From the NCBI RefSeq assembly GCF_004924335.1, contig NZ_CP024633.1, positions 2,108,001-2,172,000 of the forward strand: DNA of 64,000 nt, in the 5' to 3' direction. The DNA comes from Mycobacteroides salmoniphilum (GTDB lineage Bacteria > Actinomycetota > Actinomycetes > Mycobacteriales > Mycobacteriaceae). Shown piece by piece: positions 1 to 9,054 of the stretch. The notes below the pieces were generated by a model that was not told where the DNA came from, did no database searches, and saw nothing but the letters and a program-made list of their open reading frames with translations. Every line of letters begins with the position of its first letter. The stretch's first letter is position 1. Position numbers and translations under genes: made by a program.

Positions 1-99
1 TGGGACTCTCGGCTTGTCATCGACATTCCGCTCGACCCTGAGCATGCGCCGCGTTCGTCCGTGCTCGCGCTTCCGAAAACAGTGGTGGGCAATCAATGA
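1..99 (+). CDS. 3' end of an unidentified gene (partial)
   Basis: The first frame is open from the window edge to a TGA at 97-99. It encodes the last 32 residues of a protein that starts outside the window. The stop overlaps the ATG of the next gene in an ATGA arrangement, so the two are probably translated together. The fragment (…DIPLDPEHAPRSSV…) has no motif I recognise, so no function is offered. Confidence 0.6.
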   Translation, partial: WDSRLVIDIPLDPEHAPRSSVLALPKTVVGNQ

Positions 100-680
100 G
101 CGAGACGGCAATCGATATCGAGGGACCACGCCATCGACGCGAGAACACGACAAATGATCCGCCGTTGCATTCGCGCCTATGGTTTCGCAACGTCATTGCG
201 GGGGCGGTTGTCATCGCGGTGTTCACCGGGGTGTGGGTGGTCTCGTTCCGCGGCCCCTGGCTTGACTATCGAGCAAGCGTCAAGCCTCTTAATCTGGTTG
301 CCGCCGGCCAGTCGGGTGATGCCTACGGACAGACATGGCGTCTCGTCGGAGTCACACACCTCGGCAAGGCCCCGCGTGGGGCAAACGGGATCGTCCCGAA
401 GGGGGCGGAATTGGCGGTGGTCACAATAGAACGCTCAGGCCCGGTCCCAGATAATTTCTTCTGTGTGGGAAGAATGACCGACGGTTCGCATCTGTGGCCT
501 GAGGCTCAGTTCCTGCTCTATACCGGACCACTGCCTGACGGCGTCGTCAATCACTGTGAGAAACCGGGAAACCTGCAGTTCACCTTTTTGGTGCCTGACG
601 ATGTCACGATGACCGCGGTGGACCTGGTGAACCCGGTGGGAGGCACCGGCGAAATTCTTGTCAGGCTTGAAATCCCCTGA
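96..680 (+). CDS. Single-pass membrane protein with extracytoplasmic domain, unknown function
   Basis: The protein has 194 residues. A hydrophilic N-terminus of about 30 residues is followed by one hydrophobic segment (about residues 33-52, NVIAGAVVIAVFTGVWVV) and a C-terminal domain of about 140 residues predicted outside the membrane. That domain carries two cysteines (in FFCVG and NHCEK) that could form a disulphide. It is translationally coupled to the partial upstream gene through ATGA. It ends three bases before the convergent gene on the other strand, with no terminator hairpin visible. The family is not recognised; the topology is an inference from hydrophobicity. Confidence 0.75.
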   Translation: MSETAIDIEGPRHRRENTTNDPPLHSRLWFRNVIAGAVVIAVFTGVWVVSFRGPWLDYRASVKPLNLVAAGQSGDAYGQTWRLVGVTHLGKAPRGANGIVPKGAELAVVTIERSGPVPDNFFCVGRMTDGSHLWPEAQFLLYTGPLPDGVVNHCEKPGNLQFTFLVPDDVTMTAVDLVNPVGGTGEILVRLEIP

Positions 681-683
681 TTT

Positions 684-2150
684 TCACGGCCCTGCGACAA
701 CGGGATTTACCGGGGCAAGCTCGTCCGGGTCGGCCGGATAGTCGACAACCTCATTGTCAGCTAGCGCCGATGATTCCGCTTCGACTCGTTCAACACAGTG
801 GGCGAAGACCGACGCAACGACGCACATGCGCAGCGACGCGACAAGAACACCTGAAATCGCGGTCAGTATGGGAGCAACACCATTCCAGAACGACAGAGGA
901 TGCGGACCTAATATCCAGGCAAAGCCACGAGTCAAATACCCGCCCACCTGCATTTGCGTTGTCAGGAAACTATCCGACATGTCTAGCCAGGACAGACACA
1001 GGTACACCAATACGTAGGCGGAGAGCACCACCAAGCCCCCGTGCAACACCAGGCGGGCCGAGTCGATAATGGGTCTGGCGCTGCCGAACTGCGACAGTAG
1101 CCAATCCTTTGCCTTACTTCGGGTCTGTTCGGACAGCCGCCCACTTACCTGACGCTGCACCCGGTCTCGGGCGGGCGCCAGCTTGTTGGCCGCGGCCTCA
1201 GCAGCCTGTAGACCGGCCAGTCGGCGTAGCACTCCACGCCAGCTGGCTTTGTCAGAGGAGCCGTAGACGATACCGGCGATGGCCAGCCAGATCAGCGGCA
1301 CTGCCGCGGCGCCCCAGATGATATGCAGCGCGTCGCCCGCGAAGCTCCACAGAACCTCCAGTGGGCGAAAATGCGAGAACAACTCGCTACGCATGTCCTC
1401 GAACCAGACCACGATGCGACGTTCGCCGAACCAAGTCGATGGGCTGAGGAAGAAGCTCACACCCTTACTGGCTGAGAAGGACAGGACCAGGAAAACCCAC
1501 AATGCATCGAGATACACCCTGATGAAAACAAACCACGCCGGCAGCCGGCTCTTGACGGACTTGAGATTCAACGCGAGCCGAAGGACGAAAGCACCGGCAA
1601 TAAGTACCCAGATGTAGTTGGTTATCGGGATATTCCCCAATGTGGCTGTCTCTTCGCCGGTTGTCATGTGCACACCTATCCGGTGCCACATGACTTTCTG
1701 CTCGTATATCAGCCAATCATCCTGGAACATCTTCCAAGCCAGATAGATAACGAAAAACGGCAGCACGACGTTGGCGAAGATGTCGACATTGCGGAATGAG
1801 ATCCTCGGCATCGTCGCCAGCGCCGGGATCGCCGGGCGCAGTACCAGGAACATCGCGATGATCGATCCGAGACGGGCCAGACCGGCGAATGGCATCAGCA
1901 GGTCGACCACCAGATAGTTGTTCCAGGCGTACTTGGCGGCGAGTTCGATCACAATGTTCCGCCCCAGCAGCCCCAGCAGATAACACGCGGCCAGTTGCGG
2001 CAGATACATCACCCAGAGGCGCAGCGGCCGTAGCAACAGATTCCCCACCGCGTCATCGTAGAGGCTCGCGTCGCAACGTCGCTTCCTATCCGGTGACGGG
2101 GATTCGGTCTGCCCGATCCGCCCGCTGTGACAGGATATGCAGGCCCTCAC
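684..2150 (-). CDS. Polytopic membrane protein, unknown function
   Basis: This 488-residue protein is rich in hydrophobic stretches. At least seven candidate membrane segments can be seen, for example YLPQLAACYLLGLL, IIAMFLVLRPAIPALA, VVLPFFVIYLAWKMF, YIWVLIAGAFVLRL and LVVLSAYVLVYLCLSWL. A charged loop in the middle (about residues 310-350, LRRLAGLQAAEAA…) may be helical and cytoplasmic. The start is uncertain: the longest frame uses GTG at 2150 and gives a Cys/Arg-rich N-terminus that looks unlike the rest, so translation may begin nearer the GTG of VGNLLLRPL. It is divergent from the lipase/acyl-CoA ligase gene. No known family was recognised. Confidence 0.7.
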   Translation of the reverse strand: MRACISCHSGRIGQTESPSPDRKRRCDASLYDDAVGNLLLRPLRLWVMYLPQLAACYLLGLLGRNIVIELAAKYAWNNYLVVDLLMPFAGLARLGSIIAMFLVLRPAIPALATMPRISFRNVDIFANVVLPFFVIYLAWKMFQDDWLIYEQKVMWHRIGVHMTTGEETATLGNIPITNYIWVLIAGAFVLRLALNLKSVKSRLPAWFVFIRVYLDALWVFLVLSFSASKGVSFFLSPSTWFGERRIVVWFEDMRSELFSHFRPLEVLWSFAGDALHIIWGAAAVPLIWLAIAGIVYGSSDKASWRGVLRRLAGLQAAEAAANKLAPARDRVQRQVSGRLSEQTRSKAKDWLLSQFGSARPIIDSARLVLHGGLVVLSAYVLVYLCLSWLDMSDSFLTTQMQVGGYLTRGFAWILGPHPLSFWNGVAPILTAISGVLVASLRMCVVASVFAHCVERVEAESSALADNEVVDYPADPDELAPVNPVVAGP

Positions 2151-2188
2151 CTGGGCAATATCGCGGATGGTCGGTCTAAGGAGTAGCT

Positions 2189-5161
2189 GTGTCCTTCAAT
2201 CTCTCCTCCTTGGCCAAGCCCGTCGCGCGCCTGGCGGCCACCGCGCAGAACGGGCTGGAGGTTCTGCGTCTCGGCGGACTCGAAACCGGCAGCACCGCCT
2301 CCTCGCACCAGATCGTCGAAAGCGTGCCGATGTACCGGCTGCGCCGCTATTTCGCACCGGGATCTTCCGAGACAGAGGACGCCGGACCGGTGGTCCTCAT
2401 GGTGCATCCGATGATGATGGCCGCCGACATGTGGGACGTCACCCAGGATGGCGGCGCCGTCGGCATCCTGCACCGCGCCGGTATCGATCCATGGGTCATC
2501 GACTTCGGCAGCCCCGACCGGATGGCCGGTGGCATGGAACGCACCCTGTCCGATCACGTGGTGGCCGTCAGCGACGCCATCGAGACCGTGCATCGGATCA
2601 CGGGCCGTCAGATACACCTGGCCGGATACTCACAAGGCGGCATGTTCTGCTATCAGACTGCGGCACTGCGCAAGTCGCGCACCATCGCGAGCATCATCAC
2701 GTTCGGTTCGCCGGTCGACGCCAACGCCGCCATGCCCATGGGTCTGCCCGCCGGGCTTTCGGCCGATATCGCCGAGTTCATGGCCGACCACATATTCAGC
2801 CGGTTCTCCATCCCGGCGTGGTCGGCGCGCATCGGCTTCCAGATGCTGGACCCGGTCAAGACCGTCAAGGGTCGCCTCGACTTCTTACGCCAGCTGCACG
2901 ACCGCGATGCCCTGCTGCCGCGCGAGCAGCAGCGCAAGTTCCTCGCCAATGAGGGGTGGATCGCCTGGTCCGGTCCCGCGATTGCCGAGTTGCTGCGCCA
3001 GTTCGTGGTGCATAACCGAATGACCACCGGCGGCTTCACCGTCAACGACCGCGTGGTGACGCTCAGCGATATCACCTGCCCGGTCTTGGCGGTGGTCGGC
3101 GAGGTCGACGACATCGGACAGCCGGCGTCGGTGCGCGGCATCCTGCGCGCCGCACCGAAGGCCGACGTGTACGAGTACCTCATCCGCGCCGGTCACTTCG
3201 GTCTCGTCGTCGGCTCGACCGCGGTGGCCCAGACGTGGCCGACGGTCAGCCAGTGGGTGCAATGGCGTGAGGGCGAGGAGACGAAACCCCCGTCGGTCGA
3301 CCTCATGTACGAGCACGAGAGCGGCCAGCTCGACGGCGGCGGTGTCCCGCTCGCCTCTCGGGTAGCGCATGGCTTGAGCACCACCACCGAGGTGGCCATC
3401 GCCGCCGCCCGAACGGCGGGAGCGGCCGCGGCAGCCGCCAACAAATCGGTGAAATCCATTGCTGTCGAAGCGGTGCGGACGCTGCCGCGACTGACTCGCC
3501 TCGGGCAGATCCACGATCACACCCGAATCTCTCTGGGCCGGTTGATGACCGAACAGGCCCGCCGCACGCCCCACGGCGAGAGCTTCCTGTTCGACGGCCG
3601 GGTACACACCTACGAGGCGGTGGATCGCCGCATCAACAACGTGGTCAGGGGCCTCATCGAGGTAGGTGTACGTCAGGGTGTCCGGGTGGGTGTTCTGATG
3701 GAGACCCGGCCCAGCGCCCTGGTGGCGATAGCCGCGCTGTCCCGGCTGGGGGCCGTCGCGGTGCTGCTGCCACCCGATGCCGACCTTGTGGTCGCGGTCA
3801 GGCTGGGCGAGATTTCCGAGCTGCTCACCGATCCGCCGAATCTTCCTGCCGCACAAGACCTTCCTGTGCACATTCTGGTGCTTGGTGGCGGCGAGTCACG
3901 TGACCTGTCCATTCCGGACGACGGCTCCATCATCGACATGGAGAAGATCGACCCCGACGCGGTCGAGCTGCCCGGCTGGTACCGGCCCGATCCAGGGCAA
4001 GCCCGCGATCTTGCCTTCGTGATGTTCAGCGGATATGGATCCCGCCTGGTGCCCAAGCAGATCACCAATCACCGGTGGGCCTTGTCGGCGTTCGGCACCG
4101 CCTCGGCGGCCGCGCTCACCGCCAACGACACCGTGTACTGCCTCACACCGCTGCACCATCAGTCCGGGCTCTTGGTGAGCCTGGGTGGAGCAGTGGCCGG
4201 TGGTGCGCGAATTGCCCTGTCGCGCGTGCTCAATCCCGATCGATTCGTGCAAGAGGTGCATCAGTACGGCGTGACCGTTGTCTCGTACACCTGGGCGATG
4301 ATGCACGAGGTCATCGACGACCCTTCGTTGGCCTTGGGTGCGCATCACCCCGTGCGGTTGTTCATCGGTTCGGGTATGCCCTCGGGCCTGTGGCGACGTG
4401 TCACCGAGCGATTCGCGCCCGCCCACGTCGTGGAGTTCTTCGCGACCACCGACGGGGAAGCGGTGTTGGCCAATGTGTCGGGTACCAAAATTGGCAGCAA
4501 GGGCCGACCGCTTCCCGGTGGCGGCAAGGTTCGGCTCGCCGCATATGACCCCATTGACGACGTCATCATCGAGGGGGAAGACGGATTCGTCCAGATCGCC
4601 AGGCCCGGCGAGGTCGGTCTGCTTTTGGCGAAGCCCCCTGGCGATGTGGACCCCGCCGCGGCGGTTCGGCGCGGCGTGTTCGCCCCAGGTGATACGTGGG
4701 TGTCGTCGGAGTCCCTTTTCCGCCGCGACGAGGACGGCGACTTCTGGATGCTCGACGGCCGCAACACCGCGATCCGTACAGGACGTGGCGTTGTGTACGC
4801 CGAAGCCACCAGTCACGCACTGGGTTCGGTGAGCGCCATCGACCTGGTCGCCACATATCCCGTGGAGTCCGGTGAGACCAACGTCGCGGTGACCGCTGTG
4901 GTTCTGCGGCCCGGCGAAGCGATATCCCCGGCCGACCTGGCGGAAGCGTTTGCCTCTGTTCCGATCTCGGAGCGCCCCGATATCGTCAAGGTGGTACCCA
5001 ACCTGCCACTGAGCGCTACGTATCGCCCGTCCACCACACAGCTTCGGGAGGCCGGGTTCCCGAAACCGGGGCGGCAAACCTGGTATCTGGACCCCGAATC
5101 AGGTGCCTACCATCGGTTGACCGCCGCGACGTATGACGCGCTGCAGGGCGCCGCGCAGTAA
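2189..5161 (+). CDS. Fused alpha/beta-hydrolase and acyl-CoA synthetase-like protein (Rv1683-type)
   Basis: This 990-residue protein has two parts. Residues about 1-360 form an alpha/beta hydrolase of the PHA-synthase/lipase type, with the nucleophile elbow GYSQGG (Ser148) and a late His in RAGHFGL. Residues about 430-985 form an AMP-binding, acyl-CoA-synthetase-like domain that includes MLDGRNTAIRTGRG near the C-terminus. The usual P-loop YTSGTTGxPK appears degenerate here (MFSGYGSRLVPK), so adenylation activity may be altered. The architecture matches M. tuberculosis Rv1683, described as a bifunctional long-chain acyl-CoA synthase/lipase linked to triacylglycerol metabolism. The GTG start is preceded by AAGGAG with 5-nt spacing. 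Confidence 0.88.
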   Translation: MSFNLSSLAKPVARLAATAQNGLEVLRLGGLETGSTASSHQIVESVPMYRLRRYFAPGSSETEDAGPVVLMVHPMMMAADMWDVTQDGGAVGILHRAGIDPWVIDFGSPDRMAGGMERTLSDHVVAVSDAIETVHRITGRQIHLAGYSQGGMFCYQTAALRKSRTIASIITFGSPVDANAAMPMGLPAGLSADIAEFMADHIFSRFSIPAWSARIGFQMLDPVKTVKGRLDFLRQLHDRDALLPREQQRKFLANEGWIAWSGPAIAELLRQFVVHNRMTTGGFTVNDRVVTLSDITCPVLAVVGEVDDIGQPASVRGILRAAPKADVYEYLIRAGHFGLVVGSTAVAQTWPTVSQWVQWREGEETKPPSVDLMYEHESGQLDGGGVPLASRVAHGLSTTTEVAIAAARTAGAAAAAANKSVKSIAVEAVRTLPRLTRLGQIHDHTRISLGRLMTEQARRTPHGESFLFDGRVHTYEAVDRRINNVVRGLIEVGVRQGVRVGVLMETRPSALVAIAALSRLGAVAVLLPPDADLVVAVRLGEISELLTDPPNLPAAQDLPVHILVLGGGESRDLSIPDDGSIIDMEKIDPDAVELPGWYRPDPGQARDLAFVMFSGYGSRLVPKQITNHRWALSAFGTASAAALTANDTVYCLTPLHHQSGLLVSLGGAVAGGARIALSRVLNPDRFVQEVHQYGVTVVSYTWAMMHEVIDDPSLALGAHHPVRLFIGSGMPSGLWRRVTERFAPAHVVEFFATTDGEAVLANVSGTKIGSKGRPLPGGGKVRLAAYDPIDDVIIEGEDGFVQIARPGEVGLLLAKPPGDVDPAAAVRRGVFAPGDTWVSSESLFRRDEDGDFWMLDGRNTAIRTGRGVVYAEATSHALGSVSAIDLVATYPVESGETNVAVTAVVLRPGEAISPADLAEAFASVPISERPDIVKVVPNLPLSATYRPSTTQLREAGFPKPGRQTWYLDPESGAYHRLTAATYDALQGAAQ

Positions 5162-5262
5162 CCCGCAGCGGGGCCGTACCAGCGCCGTTCGGGTCGCCTT
5201 CCGCTGCTGATGTGCCGTGTTGTTGTTAGGCTGACCTCCGCGATACCCGGAAGGAACTCGTC

Positions 5263-5742
5263 ATGCCGACACGCCTACGTGCCCTCACTGGCACCGCACT
5301 GGCCGCCGCCGGTCTCTCCGCAGCCTTGGTGTTCGGGCCCGGCGCCGGCACCGCCAGCGCCGATGTGCTTGATGACATCGCGCACGAGTACTCCACCGGA
5401 ACCAGTGGCGGTCAGGTCTCCAACCTGGTCCGCACGGCGCTTCAGCTACGAGCCAGGGGCGCCCAGGTGAGCTCCTCGCAGAATGACGCCCTCAAGGCCG
5501 CGCTCGACAAGCGGCCCAGCCAGATGCCGCTGATCAACTCGCTGAAGTCGGTCATCGCCACGCAGTCTCAGTTCCTCAAAGCTGCCCAGAAGCCACAGCA
5601 GCCCGTCCATATCGGCATCAGCGGCACCAACGGAACCAACAACCCGAACGGTGGACCGCCCAACGTCAATCCGGGACCGGGTATCGGCGTCAGCGGCGGC
5701 GGGGGCCAGCAGATCTTCAACGAGAACATCCCACTGGGCTGA
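5263..5742 (+). CDS. Secreted protein of unknown function
   Basis: This 159-residue protein has a clear Sec signal peptide: a basic start (MPTRLRA), a hydrophobic core, and a likely cleavage site after TASA at about residue 33. The mature part has a helical region (residues about 34-100, rich in Leu, Ser and Gln) followed by a Pro/Gly/Asn-rich tail (NNPNGGPPNVNPGPG). There is no lipobox, so it should be released or loosely wall-associated. GGAAGGA precedes the ATG by about 7 nt. A possible -10 element, TAGGCT, lies at 5227-5232. No family is recognised; the context with Rv1683/Rv1684-type genes is conserved-looking but not informative about function. Confidence 0.8.
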   Translation: MPTRLRALTGTALAAAGLSAALVFGPGAGTASADVLDDIAHEYSTGTSGGQVSNLVRTALQLRARGAQVSSSQNDALKAALDKRPSQMPLINSLKSVIATQSQFLKAAQKPQQPVHIGISGTNGTNNPNGGPPNVNPGPGIGVSGGGGQQIFNENIPLG

Positions 5743-5752
5743 TATCACCGAC

Positions 5753-5956
5753 ATGCCTCTTGACGCCGCACTCCTCGACATCCTGGTCTGCCCGATCGAC
5801 CGCGGGACACTCCTGCTCATCGGCGGCGAGACCGACGGCCTTCTCTACAACCCTCGCCTACGTAAGGCCTATCGGATCGAGAACTCCATCCCGGTGCTCT
5901 TGCCCGACGAGGCCCGCGACGTAACCGACGAGGAGCACCAGCGTTTCACCGAGTAA
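5753..5956 (+). CDS. Trm112/YcaR-like small protein (Rv1684-type)
   Basis: The product has 67 residues and begins LDAALLDILVCPIDRGTL, the pattern of the Trm112p/UPF0434 family. Those proteins normally bind zinc through paired cysteines and act as partners of methyltransferases. Here only one cysteine is present: CPxC reads CPID, and the later cysteines are missing, so zinc binding is unlikely. The closing segment YRIENSIPVLLPDEA is typical of the family. It lies 10 nt after the secreted-protein gene, in the position of M. tuberculosis Rv1684. Confidence 0.8.
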   Translation: MPLDAALLDILVCPIDRGTLLLIGGETDGLLYNPRLRKAYRIENSIPVLLPDEARDVTDEEHQRFTE

Positions 5957-6066
5957 GGCCCGGCAGCGCGCCCGTCAGATAGCGCTGAATGTTCGGCCCG
6001 ACGGTGAGGGCGATCTCCTCGGCCGTCAGTGAGGCCAGCGGCTCGAGCGTCAAGGACAATCGAGGG

Positions 6067-6684
6067 GTGAGTGCCGAGATCCTGACGAGCCACCCGGTCA
6101 AAGCCGCACAGCGCCTCCTCGGCGCCACCATCGAATCACGCGGGGTCAGCGCGGTGATCGTGGAAGTAGAGGCATACGGGGGCGTGCCCGACGGTCCATG
6201 GCCCGATCCCGCCTCGCACTCGTTCCGGGGGCCTACGAATCGCAATCGGGTCATGTTCGGGCCCGCCGGCCATCTATATGTATATCGAAGCCATGGAATT
6301 CACCTGTGCGCCAACGTGGTTTGCGGCCCGGCCGGTATCGCCGGCGGTGTGCTGATGCGGGCGGGGGCGATCGTGGACGGTGTGCCGACGTGCTGGCAGC
6401 GGCGTCCCACCGCCCGCGACGACGCGGGTTTGGCCCGCGGCCCCGGGAACCTGGGTGCCGCTCTCGGGATTACCCCCGAGGACAACGGCGTCGATGTCTT
6501 CTCCGCGTCCAGTCCGGTGCGTCTCGTGTTGAGCCACGCACGGAAGGCGCAGTCCGGGCCACGAGTGGGTGTCAGTGTGGCCGCTGATCGTCCCTGGCGG
6601 TTCTGGCTGCCGGGATACCCGGAGATATCCGCATACCGGCGTAGTCCCCGCGCGCCGCAACCCGATACTGAGCTGTATGCCTGA
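6067..6684 (+). CDS. mpg: 3-methyladenine DNA glycosylase (AAG/MPG family)
   Basis: This 205-residue protein resembles the Aag/MPG monofunctional glycosylases, which remove alkylated purines in base excision repair. Recognisable blocks are VEVEAYGG…[10 protein letters not shown] near residues 30-55 (the catalytic Glu is in EVEAY), [17 protein letters not shown] near 60-78, and [12 protein letters not shown] near 130. The start is set at GTG 6067 because it gives the N-terminus [11 protein letters not shown] seen in the mycobacterial orthologue Rv1688; a longer frame from 5989 adds an unrelated leader. The stop overlaps the next gene by 8 nt. Confidence 0.93.
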   Translation: MSAEILTSHPVKAAQRLLGATIESRGVSAVIVEVEAYGGVPDGPWPDPASHSFRGPTNRNRVMFGPAGHLYVYRSHGIHLCANVVCGPAGIAGGVLMRAGAIVDGVPTCWQRRPTARDDAGLARGPGNLGAALGITPEDNGVDVFSASSPVRLVLSHARKAQSGPRVGVSVAADRPWRFWLPGYPEISAYRRSPRAPQPDTELYA

Positions 6685-7701
6685 CGAACGAATACGCGCA
6701 TCGCTGCTCGGTGGCGCACTCGGTGATGCCCTCGGCGGGTTCGTCGAGTTCGACAGCGTTGAGCAGATCCGGTTGCAGTTCGGGCAGAACGGCATTGCCG
6801 AACCCGAACCGGGGCAGCCGATGCTCATCACCGACGACACGCAAATGACGCTGTTCACCGCCGAGGCGCTCATCCGCGCCCGCCGTGCCCCCGCGTGCGA
6901 CCCTGCCGACATCGAGCATCGCGCCTACCTGCGCTGGCTGCATACCCAGGGCGGCCAGGTGCCGGCAGATGTCATCGATGGATGGCTGGTTACTGTCTCC
7001 GAGCTGCACTCGCGCGTGCACCTGGGAACACCTGCCTCACGGCGCTCGAGTTCACCAGTTCACCTGCCCGCGAGCATGGTTCGCGCACACACCCGTTGAA
7101 CAATTCCAAGGGGTGCGGAGCAGTGATGCGCGCCGCACCGGTGGGACTTGCCGAGCGCGATTCGGCAGGGGCCTTCGAGCTGGCTGCGGATCTGGGGGCG
7201 CTCACCCATTCACATCCCAGCGGTTACCTCAGCGCCGGGGCACTCGCGGTGATCATCAACCGATTGGCGGCCGGGGCAACGCTGGCGGAGGCCGTGCAGA
7301 GGGCACTGGATCTGCTCACCGCGCATTCCGGATACCAGGAGACACACGAAGCCCTCAGCCGAGGTGTCGAGCTTGCGGCGCACGAACGGCCCACTCCGGA
7401 ACGGATCGCATCCCAGCTCGGTGGTGGATGGGTCGGGGAGGAAGCGCTTGCCATCGGTGTCTGCGCGGCCGCTTGCGCGCGCGACTTCAAGGACGGAATC
7501 CGGTTGTCGGTGAACCATTCCGGCGACTCCGACTCCACCGGGTCCATCACCGGAAACATCCTCGGGGCGATGTGGGGCATGCGGGCGCTACCCCCGGACT
7601 GGCTGGATCGGCTCGAACTGCGCGAGGTCATCGTCACCATCGCCGACGACCTTCTCGGACCTACGGGGCCACGATGGGATGAGCGGTATCCCGCACGGTG
7701 A
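6677..7701 (+). pseudogene. ADP-ribosylglycohydrolase family gene with a 1-nt frameshift
   Basis: The first part (6677 to about 7015) reads RIRASLLGGALGDALGG…ITDDTQMTLFTAEAL, the N-terminal ADP-ribosylglycohydrolase signature with the Mg-binding TDDTQM motif. After LHSR near 7014 the frame changes by -1 and continues as RAPGNTCLTALE…NNSKGCGAVMRAAPVG, ending NHSGDSDSTGSITGNILGA, the second metal-binding motif. Joined, the two halves give a complete enzyme of about 340 residues. Loss of one C in CGCCGT would produce the present CGCGT at 7013-7017. As written, translation ends at 7099. It could be a true pseudogene or an assembly error; there is no slippery heptamer suggesting programmed frameshifting. 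Confidence 0.85.
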
Positions 7702-7713
7702 ACCCGATAGGGG

Positions 7714-9042
7714 ATGATCGTTGCCGTGGTTTCTACAACTGACGGTCTTCGCGCAAGCGGCTCATCCGACATCCTCGATGAGCTCGCCTGGCGCGGCCTC
7801 ATCGCGCAGACGACCGATCTCGACACACTCGCGGCCGATATCGCGCAGGGGCCGATCAGCGTGTATGGGGGTTTTGACCCCACCGCCGCGAGTCTGCACG
7901 CCGGGCATCTGGTGCCGCTGCTGACACTGAGCCGATTCCAGCGGGCGGGGCATCGGCCCATCGTGCTGGCCGGGGGAGCCACGGGCCTCATCGGAGATCC
8001 GCGCGACACCTCCGAACGCAACATGCACGGGGCCGACCTCGTCGCCGAGTGGGCCGACCGGATTCGCGGGCAACTGGAGCGGTTCGTCGAATTCAACGAC
8101 ACGCCAACCGGAGCCATCGTCGCGAACAACCTCGACTGGACCGGCCAGCTCACCGCCTTGGAATTCCTGCGCGATCTGGGCAAGCACTTCTCCGTCAATG
8201 TCATGCTCGACCGCGAGACCATCCGCCGCCGCCTGGAGGGCGATGGCATCTCCTACACCGAGTTCTCGTACATGTTGTTGCAGGCCAACGATTACGTGCA
8301 GCTGCACCGCAAGTACGGCTGCTCGCTGCAAATCGGCGGCTCTGATCAGTGGGGCAATATCGTCGCCGGTGTCCGGCTGGCTCGTCAGCAAGACGGCGCG
8401 TCGGTGCACGCCTTAACCGTTCCGCTGGTGACCGCGGCCGACGGCACCAAGTTCGGTAAGTCCACCGGTGGCGGCAACCTCTGGCTCGACCCCGAGATGA
8501 CGAGTCCGTACGCCTGGTACCAGTACTTCATCAACACCGCCGATGCCGACGTGGTGCGATACCTGCGCTGGTTCACTTTCCTGTCCGCCGAAGAAATCGG
8601 CGAGCTGGAGACGTCGACAGCGGAACGGGCACACGAGCGTGCCGCTCAGCGTCGATTGGCCGTCGAGGTCACCACCCTGGTGCACGGCGAAAGCGCCACC
8701 CAATCAGTCGAACTCGCCAGCGGTGCGCTGTTCGGTCGCGGCGAGCTGGACCGGCTCGACGAGGGCACGCTCACTGCGGCCCTGACCGAAGCGGGCAACG
8801 GAGAGCCCGCCCGGCTCGCGGACGGCGAACCCGACACCATTGTCGATCTGCTGGTGAGCAGCGGACTTTCGGAAAGCAAGGGCGCCGCACGCCGCACCCT
8901 CAAGGAGGGCGGTGTCTACGTCAACAACACCAGAGTTAACACCGAGGACTGGACGCCAAGCGACGGTGACTACCTCACCGGAGGGTGGCTCGTGCTTCGT
9001 CGCGGAAAGCGCAACATCGCCGGAGTGCAGCGAGTCCGCTAG
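7714..9042 (+). CDS. tyrS: Tyrosyl-tRNA synthetase
   Basis: This class I synthetase attaches tyrosine to tRNA-Tyr in the cytoplasm. It has 442 residues if translation starts at ATG 7714, or 438 from the in-frame GTG at 7726. The catalytic HIGH-type motif is HAGH (residues 62-65), and the KMSKS loop is KFGKS (246-250). The tyrosine pocket region YMLLQANDY and the specificity block GGSDQWGNI are present. A C-terminal S4 RNA-binding domain follows ([23 protein letters not shown] begins near residue 386). It closely resembles Rv1689. It ends 12 nt from the convergent ABC-F gene. Confidence 0.97.
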   Translation: MIVAVVSTTDGLRASGSSDILDELAWRGLIAQTTDLDTLAADIAQGPISVYGGFDPTAASLHAGHLVPLLTLSRFQRAGHRPIVLAGGATGLIGDPRDTSERNMHGADLVAEWADRIRGQLERFVEFNDTPTGAIVANNLDWTGQLTALEFLRDLGKHFSVNVMLDRETIRRRLEGDGISYTEFSYMLLQANDYVQLHRKYGCSLQIGGSDQWGNIVAGVRLARQQDGASVHALTVPLVTAADGTKFGKSTGGGNLWLDPEMTSPYAWYQYFINTADADVVRYLRWFTFLSAEEIGELETSTAERAHERAAQRRLAVEVTTLVHGESATQSVELASGALFGRGELDRLDEGTLTAALTEAGNGEPARLADGEPDTIVDLLVSSGLSESKGAARRTLKEGGVYVNNTRVNTEDWTPSDGDYLTGGWLVLRRGKRNIAGVQRVR

Positions 9043-9054
9043 TCGCAGAGTCGG

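Noticed and set aside
2885..5077. Long minus-strand open frames (328 and 393 codons) inside the lipase/acyl-CoA ligase gene
   Set aside because: They are His/Arg/Gly-rich mirror frames of a high-GC gene with no recognisable motif.
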